Of a stretch of 29,455 bases of DNA, positions 16,485 to 22,591 are shown one piece after another. How positions within the stretch are numbered: the first letter of the stretch is position 1; the number at the start of each line of letters is the position of its first letter. This DNA comes from an uncultured Prevotella sp. Lineage in GTDB: Bacteria; Bacteroidota; Bacteroidia; Bacteroidales; Bacteroidaceae. The notes under the pieces were generated by a model. The model was given only the letters and a program-made list of their open reading frames with translations, searched no databases and was not told where the DNA came from. The translations under genes were made by a program, and so were the position numbers. The stretch covers positions 1 through 29,455 of the forward strand of contig CAKOVA010000026.1 in the NCBI GenBank assembly GCA_934120735.1, in the 5' to 3' direction.

Positions 16485-17474
16485 TTATGACTCCTTGATG
16501 ACGAGCGACATTCCTGGACGAAGACCCTCAAATTTTTGGGTAGGACGTGCTTTTACCTCAAATGTTTTCAAGTCATATTGCCCATTGGTCTTGGTGGCTT
16601 TCCAAACAGCGTATGACCCTTGGTCCTTGATGTAGAACACTTTCATGTTGATCTCTTTGTTGAAAGCGGGTGCATAAGCCTTAAAAGTATCGCCTACCTT
16701 CATGCCTTTAAGCTGGTCTTCACGGATATTGAAGGTTCCCCAAAGGTCTTTCATGATGGAAATGCTCATGATGGGCGATCCTGTACCCACCAGTTCGCCT
16801 TCCTTAGGATATATGCTGCTGACTTCACCTTCTACGTTGGATATCTGAACGGTTTCTCTCAATAGCGATCGAACCACATTGGCGGCTCCCTCAGCTGCTT
16901 GAGCTTGTTTCTTCGCAGCGCGTTTCTCTTCTTCGCGAGCACCGTTCTTGGCCATGTCATATTGGCTCTTGGCCGCCTTCACCTGTGCTTCGCGTGCCTT
17001 ATAGCCAGCAAAGGCTTCGTCGCGCTTTTGAGCACTCATCACCCCTTGGTCAAAAAGGTTTTGCACACGTTCGTACGATTTCTGGGCGATATCTGCCGCC
17101 GCTAATGCCTGTTGCCACAATTGATAAGCAGCTTGAATCTGCTCTTTTCTGGCTCCTTTGTCTGCCATGTCGCTCATGGCGGCGGCAGCCTGTTGTTGGG
17201 CTTCGGCGGCCTTTTCCTGCGCATTCACCTCGGGAGCCTCCAGGATGGCCAGCGTGTCGCCCACCCGGACGTAATCACCTTCCTTGACTCTTAGTTCCAA
17301 GATGCGCCCAGGCAGTTTGCTTGAAACGCGGTATTCAGACACTTCAATTTCGCCTTGAACAATCTCTGGCTTTTTTCCTAACGTGAAAAAACCGATGATG
17401 GCCACGAGAATGACAACTGTAGCGAATCCAATGATCGCCAGTAAAATGTTGTTGTGTTGTGATTTTGCCGACAT
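16485..17474 (-). CDS. HlyD-family periplasmic adaptor (YbhG-like membrane fusion protein)
   Basis: A 329-residue membrane fusion protein that bridges the inner-membrane permeases and the outer-membrane channel. One N-terminal transmembrane helix (about 9-31), a split lipoyl/barrel-sandwich domain (SSKLPGRILELRVKEGDYV at about 51-69), a long alpha-hairpin very rich in Ala, Gln, Glu and Lys (about 85-200, with the pair GARKEQI and GAREEEK that marks YbhG-type hairpins), the returning lipoyl half (NVEGEVSSIYPKEGELVGTG), and a beta-barrel domain to the C terminus. It is 8 bases downstream of the TolC-like gene, so the two are tightly co-expressed. Confidence 0.92.
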   Translation of the reverse strand: MSAKSQHNNILLAIIGFATVVILVAIIGFFTLGKKPEIVQGEIEVSEYRVSSKLPGRILELRVKEGDYVRVGDTLAILEAPEVNAQEKAAEAQQQAAAAMSDMADKGARKEQIQAAYQLWQQALAAADIAQKSYERVQNLFDQGVMSAQKRDEAFAGYKAREAQVKAAKSQYDMAKNGAREEEKRAAKKQAQAAEGAANVVRSLLRETVQISNVEGEVSSIYPKEGELVGTGSPIMSISIMKDLWGTFNIREDQLKGMKVGDTFKAYAPAFNKEINMKVFYIKDQGSYAVWKATKTNGQYDLKTFEVKARPTQKFEGLRPGMSLVIKES

Positions 17475-17482
17475 GATATTTA

Positions 17483-18985
17483 TTATTGTAAGATGCCAAG
17501 CGCCTTGTTGAGGTTTACTTGGGCTAATTTAACTTCTACTTCTGCTTCTATTTTTTGACTTTGAGCTTTCTGCCATGCTGTTTGCGCAGCCATGACATCC
17601 GTCGATTCCATGACACCTTCTTTGAATCCCAGATTAGCACTGCGCAGGTTTTCTTCTGCGCTTGAAATATTCTTTAAGGCCATGGCCAGCTTTTTATTGG
17701 CCTCTTTCACCTTGAATCTGCTTTGTGCGATTTGCAGTTCTATCTTTTCTTGTGCGTCGCTCATGGTGAGCTCGGCGATGCTGGTGGCCGTCTTGGTGGC
17801 ACGCACTTTATAGGCACCCTCAAACCAGTTCCACACCGGCACCTGAATAATGACTCCCACATTCCATGCACCCGAGAACTTTCGCTGGAAGCCATTGAAC
17901 ATATTTGGATTTGAGATGAAATAGCCACCTGTGAGTGCTACATGTGGCAGGTAGGCTGCCCGGATGAGCCGAGTGTTCTGTTTGCTGATGTCAACGGCGT
18001 TTTGCAGTAAGCGCAATTCCGGGCGGGTAGTGGTGATGTCAATCGCCTGATTGGCCTCAATGGTCATTCCTGGGGACAGCAACTCGGCATTTTCGTCAGC
18101 CAATTGGATGTTCTCGTCCAAGGGTAGCCCACACAATTGGCAAAGCAACATCTTGGCGAGGGCAACTCCGTTTTCGGCCTGTGTCACCTGCATGTCTGCT
18201 TCGTTCACTTTCACATCTACTTTCAAACCATCCGCACGTGTGGCCACACCTTGCTCAATCATCTTATGAACGTCGGAGCTGAGCTTCTTGACGAGCTCTT
18301 GATAGCTGTTGGCCAGTTTTTGCTTTTGTCTCAATGACACCACCAGCCAATAGGCGTGGTCGATGTCGTAAAGAGTGTTCTGTGTACGTTGCGACAGGTC
18401 GTTGGCAGCCATCTGTTCGTTGATGTCTGCAATGTTGTTGGCTGCGATGATGGCTCCTCCCATGTAGATGGGCTGCTTCACCATCACCGTTCCTGCCCAT
18501 ACTTGCCGGGTGTCTGTCTTCAAGGCCTCATTGATGCTGTTGCCTATGGCGTTTCCAGCTTGGCTGATGGTGCCACCCAGGTTTTGCATCAGAGAGCCCA
18601 GTTGCTGTGCCATTTGCGGAGAGAGAACCCCTTGTTGTACCAATCCGCCAATCATGGTGGATAAATTGGATCCCAAGCCGTTGCTGATGTTGGTGCCCAA
18701 GTTGGCAAATCCAGCTTTCTGTTGGTCGTTGAGTAGTGAAATTTCCTTACTGACAAATTCATATCCACCCATCGCATCGATTTTCGGCAGATATTTTGTT
18801 CTCAGGGATTTTCGCATGTTTCTGGCGACGTCCTGTTGGAGCTTGGCTACATTCAGCTGCTTGTTGTTGCGCAAGGCCATGGCCCGACAACTGTCAAGCG
18901 ACAGTGTCGTTTGCGCATGAACAGGCAACAGCGTACCCATCAGAACCAGTGTAGTATAAAGTCTGTTCATCATCGATTCATTCAA
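17483..18985 (-). CDS. TolC-family outer membrane efflux protein
   Basis: A 500-residue outer membrane factor forming a trimeric channel-tunnel. A signal peptide of about 24 residues ends at VHA-QT, and LSLDSCRAMALRNN (about 29-42) is the usual start of the mature outer membrane factor. Two repeats each hold long coiled-coil helices. Between them, at about residues 85-155, is a Gly/Asn/Gln/Ser-rich segment (for example FANLGTNISNGLGSNLS) that replaces the short first extracellular loop of E. coli TolC. The C-terminal repeat ends ALGILQ. The start could also be the internal Met-Met at residues 5-6; I kept the longest with a clean signal peptide. The gene is 3 bases after the coiled-coil gene, 8 before the adaptor. 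Confidence 0.92.
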   Translation of the reverse strand: MNESMMNRLYTTLVLMGTLLPVHAQTTLSLDSCRAMALRNNKQLNVAKLQQDVARNMRKSLRTKYLPKIDAMGGYEFVSKEISLLNDQQKAGFANLGTNISNGLGSNLSTMIGGLVQQGVLSPQMAQQLGSLMQNLGGTISQAGNAIGNSINEALKTDTRQVWAGTVMVKQPIYMGGAIIAANNIADINEQMAANDLSQRTQNTLYDIDHAYWLVVSLRQKQKLANSYQELVKKLSSDVHKMIEQGVATRADGLKVDVKVNEADMQVTQAENGVALAKMLLCQLCGLPLDENIQLADENAELLSPGMTIEANQAIDITTTRPELRLLQNAVDISKQNTRLIRAAYLPHVALTGGYFISNPNMFNGFQRKFSGAWNVGVIIQVPVWNWFEGAYKVRATKTATSIAELTMSDAQEKIELQIAQSRFKVKEANKKLAMALKNISSAEENLRSANLGFKEGVMESTDVMAAQTAWQKAQSQKIEAEVEVKLAQVNLNKALGILQ

Positions 18986-18988
18986 CTG

Positions 18989-19861
18989 CTAATCTAATGT
19001 AAAACTTCGTGATCCTATCATGTTACCTTCTGCAAAGATGCTCACCTGATATGTACCCGAGACCATGGCTTGGTCTATGTTCCAATAGGCTGTGACATTG
19101 GTTTGCTGACCGCCGTATTCCACGGTTTTTTTTGCAGTAGCCTGCAAATTCTTGTTCTCGTATGGGAATGTACCGGCTCCGCCCAGCACGCTTCCCGTAG
19201 GTGCTACGATGCGCACATACAGCGTACGCATGCCATTGGTGGCAGTAACGTTTTTCGCAATGCTGAAATCCACTTGCAGGGTCTTGGCCTTTTTCAACCG
19301 CTTGGTTGCCCTGCCTCGTTTGTCACGAAGGGATAGGTTAATGCCAGTGGCATCCAATTGTGCTGCGATGGCCACCTTCTCCGACAGGTTTGCCTTTTCA
19401 GTGCTCAATCCTTCTATTTGTCGGTTGGCAGCTTCATATTCTCCCTTGATGCGGGTATTTTCCTTGGTCAGGTTTTGATTGAGCCGGTTCAGCGAGTCGA
19501 TTTCCATCACATAGCTGCGCAGGACGGCGCGCACAGTGGCCAATTCTTTTTTCAACCTGGCAATTTCACGAGCGTCATTGCTCTTTACTTGCTTCAGCTC
19601 ATTCAAAAGCCGCTCGGTCTTTTCCTGTTCTTTGGTGAGCTGAGCGACAATGGAATCGTTGCTGATTTGTGTCTTCATCTCACTATATTGATCGGCAAAT
19701 CGTTGATATTCGTTTTCCATCTCCTGCTTGTCCAGCTCGGCCAACTCTTGCATCTCCTGGTTATGCTGTTGTTGTTTGTTCAAGTTGTAGGCAAGATACA
19801 CAATGCCTGCAACGAGTAAAATCATGAAAACGATTATCGGAATGACTACCTTTTTCTTCAT
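18989..19861 (-). CDS. Membrane-anchored periplasmic coiled-coil protein, first gene of the export operon (function unknown)
   Basis: A 290-residue protein with a short basic N terminus and one hydrophobic helix (about 5-26, VVIPIIVFMILLVAGIVYLA) that would anchor it in the inner membrane with the rest outside. Residues 30-165 are a continuous coiled coil rich in Glu, Gln, Lys, Leu and Asn. The C-terminal 120 residues (about 170-290) are beta-rich, with NGMRTLYVRIVAPTGSVLG (about 209-227) and SGTYQVSIFAEGNMIGSRS near the end, suggestive of an Ig-like or beta-sandwich domain. Similar hypothetical proteins occur in Bacteroidota; I know of no assigned function. It starts the operon 28 bases after a strong promoter and ends 3 bases before the TolC-like gene, so it is likely to assist that export system. 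Confidence 0.75.
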   Translation of the reverse strand: MKKKVVIPIIVFMILLVAGIVYLAYNLNKQQQHNQEMQELAELDKQEMENEYQRFADQYSEMKTQISNDSIVAQLTKEQEKTERLLNELKQVKSNDAREIARLKKELATVRAVLRSYVMEIDSLNRLNQNLTKENTRIKGEYEAANRQIEGLSTEKANLSEKVAIAAQLDATGINLSLRDKRGRATKRLKKAKTLQVDFSIAKNVTATNGMRTLYVRIVAPTGSVLGGAGTFPYENKNLQATAKKTVEYGGQQTNVTAYWNIDQAMVSGTYQVSIFAEGNMIGSRSFTLD

Positions 19862-19889
19862 AGGTAATTTTACTTAATAATTGTCTTTG

Positions 19890-19920
19890 CAAATTTAGAT
19901 ATTTAATGTTGATTGGCAAA
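19890..19920 (-). promoter_or_regulatory. Near-consensus promoter of the export operon
   Basis: On the minus strand TTTG (19920-19917), a 19-base spacer and TAAATTTG (19897-19890) match the Bacteroidota -33/-7 consensus exactly. The predicted RNA start is about 20 bases before the first start codon at 19861. No obvious repressor operator overlaps it, and no TetR-type gene lies beside it. Confidence 0.75.
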
Positions 19921-20057
19921 AAAAATAAAAAACAAAATGCCCATTCGGCTTGTTTTTAATGATATTTGAGAAAAATAAACTTTGCAAAGCACATTTCTTG
20001 CGCCTCAAGCCTTGTATTCCGTTGTAGGATGAGATGCGATTCCTTCTACTCAGGGGG

Positions 20058-20122
20058 ATGCTGCATGGTGAATTGGAGGTATGCGCCACTCTTGTTTCAC
20101 TGCTTCCATGCAGAGGTGTAAT
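20058..20122. repeat. 65-base dispersed repeat, copy 1, with inverted-repeat ends
   Basis: 57 of 65 bases are identical to the copy at 21751-21815, in the same orientation. Near its ends it has perfect 8-base inverted repeats, CTGCATGG (20061-20068) and CCATGCAG (20106-20113), with an inner GTGAA/TTCAC pair (20068-20072 and 20096-20100), so a single RNA or DNA strand could fold into a stem. A short open frame runs through it (ATG 20058 to TAG 20162, 34 codons; or from ATG 20034, 42 codons). See the finding on the repeat pair. Confidence 0.7.
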
Positions 20123-20271
20123 GGTTTGGCTGTCTGGAAGAACAAGTGGGGCATCTTATTAGAGACCTTCTTATCAAAACATTTTAGTAAAGACTATATA
20201 AAACTTAATGGGATTTGGTTAAATATAATAAATATTTGACATCATATACTTTAATGTACCATTAAACTTGT

Positions 20272-20362
20272 TACCTTAGCTCCCGATATGACATATCGAT
20301 TATACATGCACCATCAGGCTCTTCGATTATAGCAAGTTGTCTAAGCACTTTTCAGACAACTT
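20272..20362 (+). promoter_or_regulatory. Structured leader of the CNNM gene
   Basis: A -7-like box TACCTTAG (20272-20279, 7 of 8 bases of the consensus) has no good -33 partner. It is followed by an inverted repeat CGATAT-GAC-ATATCG (20284-20298), two direct copies of TCGATTATA (20296-20304 and 20323-20331), and a 9-bp perfect stem AAGTTGTCT/AGACAACTT (20334-20342 and 20354-20362) that ends 23 bases before the start codon. A T-run does not follow, so it is not a terminator. This could be a metal- or protein-responsive leader; no known riboswitch class is recognised. Confidence 0.45.
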
Positions 20363-20385
20363 ATTATTAACGAATAAATTATTTA

Positions 20386-21414
20386 ATGGGCTTAATCATA
20401 TTATTTTTATTAGGTGCTTTGTCACTTTCATTTTTGTGTTCCATCCTCGAGGCGGTACTCCTATCCACTCCGATGTCGTATATCTCAATGAAGGAGAGTC
20501 AAGGCAGTAAGACAGCCTCCTTGATGAAACAGTATAAAGTCAACGTGGACCGTCCTGTTGGAGCCATTCTTTCACTCAACACCATAGCGCATACCATCGG
20601 TTCTGCAGGAGTGGGCGCCGAGTCAATCAAGGTGTTTGGCGATGAATACTTCGGACTGATATCGGCTATTCTGACGCTGTTGATTCTTGTGTTTTCTGAA
20701 ATTATCCCCAAGACCATCGGTGCTTCGTACTGGCGTTCGCTCGCCATGCCGTCTACCAAGATCATCCATGTACTCATCTTCATAACCTATCCGCTTGTAC
20801 TACTCTCGGAACTCATCACAAAGGTGTTCACTCCGAAGAATCATCAGGCTTCGGTAAGCCGCGAAGAAGTGTCGGCAATGGTTGACGTTGGTACCACGGA
20901 GGGTATTTTCCGTGAATCAGAAAGTAAGATCATCAAGAGTTGCATCCGCCTGATAGGAGTGAAGGCAAGAGAGATAATGACGCCTTCCGTTGTGGTTGAA
21001 ACAGCAAACGTGAACCTAACCATCAAGGAGTTTTACGAGCAACAGGCATGGAACTTCTCACGCATACCAGTATACGACAATAGTAAGGATTATGTCATCG
21101 GCTACGTGTTGAAGGACGTGGTGCTGAAGGAATTGTCGGAAGATAAATTTGAAACCAAGCTCTCGGATCTTGTGCGTCCCATCCTTTCCTTCAACGAGGA
21201 CGATTCGGTATATCAGATATGGGAGAAGATGCTGGAGAAACGCGAGCATATCTCCATCATCCTCGATGAATACGGCTGTCTGCGTGGTGTGGTTTCAATG
21301 GAAGATGTCATAGAAACCATGACCGGTGTGGAAATCGTTGACGAATATGATGTGGCTGTGGACATGCGGGCATTCGCTAAGGAGAAGTCGCATAGGATGT
21401 TGAAAAAATCATAA
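20386..21414 (+). CDS. CNNM transmembrane domain protein with CBS pair (HlyC/CorC-like, without the C-terminal domain)
   Basis: A 342-residue inner-membrane protein. The CNNM (DUF21) domain spans about residues 1-175 with four hydrophobic segments. Conserved features are an acidic residue in the first helix (Glu22 in SILEAVLLS), LNT (64-66) and SEIIPKTIGA (104-113). A CBS-domain pair follows (about 190-320), with MTPSVVV opening the first and GVVSMEDVIETMTGVEIVDE closing the second. Relatives take part in magnesium or cobalt efflux or sodium-linked magnesium transport, with the CBS pair binding nucleotides. The family's usual C-terminal CorC_HlyC domain is absent; only about 20 residues follow the CBS pair, so it is a short form. 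Monocistronic, between two copies of a 65-base repeat and with a structured leader. Confidence 0.88.
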   Translation: MGLIILFLLGALSLSFLCSILEAVLLSTPMSYISMKESQGSKTASLMKQYKVNVDRPVGAILSLNTIAHTIGSAGVGAESIKVFGDEYFGLISAILTLLILVFSEIIPKTIGASYWRSLAMPSTKIIHVLIFITYPLVLLSELITKVFTPKNHQASVSREEVSAMVDVGTTEGIFRESESKIIKSCIRLIGVKAREIMTPSVVVETANVNLTIKEFYEQQAWNFSRIPVYDNSKDYVIGYVLKDVVLKELSEDKFETKLSDLVRPILSFNEDDSVYQIWEKMLEKREHISIILDEYGCLRGVVSMEDVIETMTGVEIVDEYDVAVDMRAFAKEKSHRMLKKS

Positions 21415-21710
21415 AGTTACAGTCTGCGATTCATAAAATTTAGCCTTTAAGAGGGAGGTTGCAGTGGCAGCACAATCTAGATGTCAGTTATAAAATATGC
21501 CCCGCACACTCTCACTCGCTCTTATTTATGTGTCTATGGCTTGCATATAATCAATGATATATAAATGTAAAGCGTGTGCGTGTGTGCATTTTTGTAACTT
21601 TCCTCAAGGCATAGCTGTTTTTGAGTAATTTTTTACACCTAATTTACTCATTTTCTGCGAGAATACTCAGAGCCTTTTTATAGCAATAAATTCAATCGCC
21701 AGTCCTAAAT

Positions 21711-21738
21711 CCGAGGGCTTAGTAAAATACTCCCTCGG
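21711..21738. other. Compact hairpin directly before repeat copy 2
   Basis: CCGAGGG (21711-21717) pairs with CCCTCGG (21732-21738), and inside it AGTA (21721-21724) pairs with TACT (21728-21731) around AAA; only CTT (21718-21720) is unpaired. It is not followed by a T-run on either strand. It lies 12 bases before the 65-base repeat, so it may belong to the same structured element, although copy 1 is not preceded by the same sequence. Confidence 0.45.
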
Positions 21739-21750
21739 CCGGGTAGGAGA

Positions 21751-21815
21751 ATGCTGCATGGTGAACTGGAGGTATGCGCCAATCTCGTGTCACTGCTGTG
21801 ATGCAGAGGCGTAAT
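21751..21815. repeat. 65-base dispersed repeat, copy 2
   Basis: Same length and orientation as 20058-20122, 57 of 65 bases identical, no gaps. The end arms are shorter here (CTGCAT 21754-21759 and ATGCAG 21801-21806), with the inner GTGA/TCAC pair kept. The short open frame of copy 1 is cut by TGA at codon 17 (21799-21801). Five of the eight differences would be synonymous in that frame. Confidence 0.7.
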
Positions 21816-22055
21816 AGAAGAATTTGTCAGATATTTTCATCGTTTTTTGCCCAAAAAACAGCTGTTGTAAACTGTTCATCTGGAAAAAATCAATAGGCAC
21901 AGCGGATGCAAGCAGGCAACAATTTTGGAAGAAAAAACGTTTTTTTACACAAAAATATTGATTTTGTCCGCTCAGAAGCATCCTTTTGTCTTGTCATCTG
22001 CATGCTCTATCGGACTAAAAGCATGCGGATACATCGCCAAGAGCATTGCTATTGC

Positions 22056-22079
22056 TGCCTAAAAGCTATGCTTTTGGCA
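22056..22079. other. Hairpin with a 3-base loop in the region before cydAB
   Basis: TGCC (22056-22059) and AAAAGC (22061-22066) pair with GCTTTT (22070-22075) and GGCA (22076-22079) around TAT, leaving only T22060 bulged. No T-run follows on the plus strand, so it is not a standard terminator. Confidence 0.4.
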
Positions 22080-22168
22080 TCTCAAAGCTTAAATGATGGA
22101 GTGTTATAGATTGATAGTGTGTGTAAGTAGTTGTGTAACAAAGATGTATGAAAGTGGCTCATGCTTGC

Positions 22169-22206
22169 CGTATTTGCCAGCCAAGACTGCGTTGCTTGCA
22201 AATACG
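22169..22206. other. 9-bp inverted repeat about 150 bases before the cyd operon
   Basis: CGTATTTGC (22169-22177) and GCAAATACG (22198-22206) are perfect complements with a 20-base spacer. The size and position fit either an RNA stem or a two-half-site operator upstream of the cyd promoter. No known oxygen-regulator site is recognised. Confidence 0.4.
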
Positions 22207-22326
22207 CCCAGGATTTGGAGGTTCGTTGTCAAGAAAAATCATTCATCCATGTCGGCTTGAATTTGTTTCTCTCAACGTTGTGAATAATTTTTTTTACGAA
22301 AAAGTACAACTTTACATATATTTTAT

Positions 22327-22334
22327 TAACTTTA
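22327..22334 (+). promoter_or_regulatory. Candidate -7 element of the cyd operon
   Basis: TAACTTTA matches the -7 consensus TAnnTTTG at all but the last base and ends 20 bases before the DUF4492 start codon. I see no TTTG at the right distance upstream (the stretch is AT-rich), so the promoter may depend on an activator. Confidence 0.35.
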
Positions 22335-22354
22335 CACCCGAAAACTACTGTACT

Positions 22355-22579
22355 ATGAATAAAAACAGCTTTATTTATCGAGCTTTTGATTTGTACTATG
22401 ATGGCTTTAAGCACATGACCGTAGGTAAAACACTATGGGCTGTCATTTTGATTAAACTCTTCATCATGTTCGCTATTCTGAAATTATTCTTCTTTCCTGA
22501 TTTCATCAAACAGAACTCGCAAAAAGGCGATGAAGCAGAATTCGTATCTACCGAGATGATTAAACGAAACATTCATTAA
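22355..22579 (+). CDS. DUF4492 small membrane protein of the cytochrome bd operon
   Basis: A 74-residue protein. A conserved N-terminal part (SFIYRAFDLYYDGFKHMT, residues 5-22) precedes one transmembrane helix (about 28-48, LWAVILIKLFIMFAILKLFFF), with a polar C-terminal tail. This is the DUF4492 pattern; the family is found directly before cydA in Bacteroidota and some Campylobacterota. It is 12 bases upstream of cydA. By position and size it may act like the small subunits CydX/CydH of other bd oxidases, but it is not homologous to them in any way I can see; that role is inference. The open frame extends upstream to 22148, but the start at 22355 matches the family and removes a run of low-quality sequence. 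Confidence 0.85.
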   Translation: MNKNSFIYRAFDLYYDGFKHMTVGKTLWAVILIKLFIMFAILKLFFFPDFIKQNSQKGDEAEFVSTEMIKRNIH

Positions 22580-22591
22580 ATACATTACATT

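Larger units (their letters stand above)
21415..22354. other. Long intergenic region with hairpins and a repeat copy
   Basis: About 940 bases without a convincing gene. It contains, in order: a GTGTGCG-rich tract (21574-21587) that can pair with CGCACAC at 21503-21509; TGAGTAA/TTACTCA (21622-21628 and 21644-21650) followed by TTTT, a weak terminator candidate for the CNNM gene; the hairpin at 21711-21738; repeat copy 2; and two further hairpins near 22056 and 22169. The 67-codon plus-strand frame at 21906-22109 has no recognisable domain and I do not call it. Confidence 0.5.

Noticed and set aside
20386..21414. Calling the CNNM protein GldE (gliding motility)
   Set aside because: GldE is longer and carries the CorC_HlyC domain, and no other gld gene is nearby.
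20058..21815. A composite transposon formed by the two 65-base repeats around the CNNM gene
   Set aside because: No transposase is present, the copies are in direct orientation, and no target-site duplication is visible at the outer ends. A dispersed repeat is the simpler reading.
21906..22109. A 67-codon plus-strand open frame in the region before cydAB
   Set aside because: It has no domain, no promoter, and spans the hairpin at 22056-22079; the peptide looks like a translated non-coding sequence.
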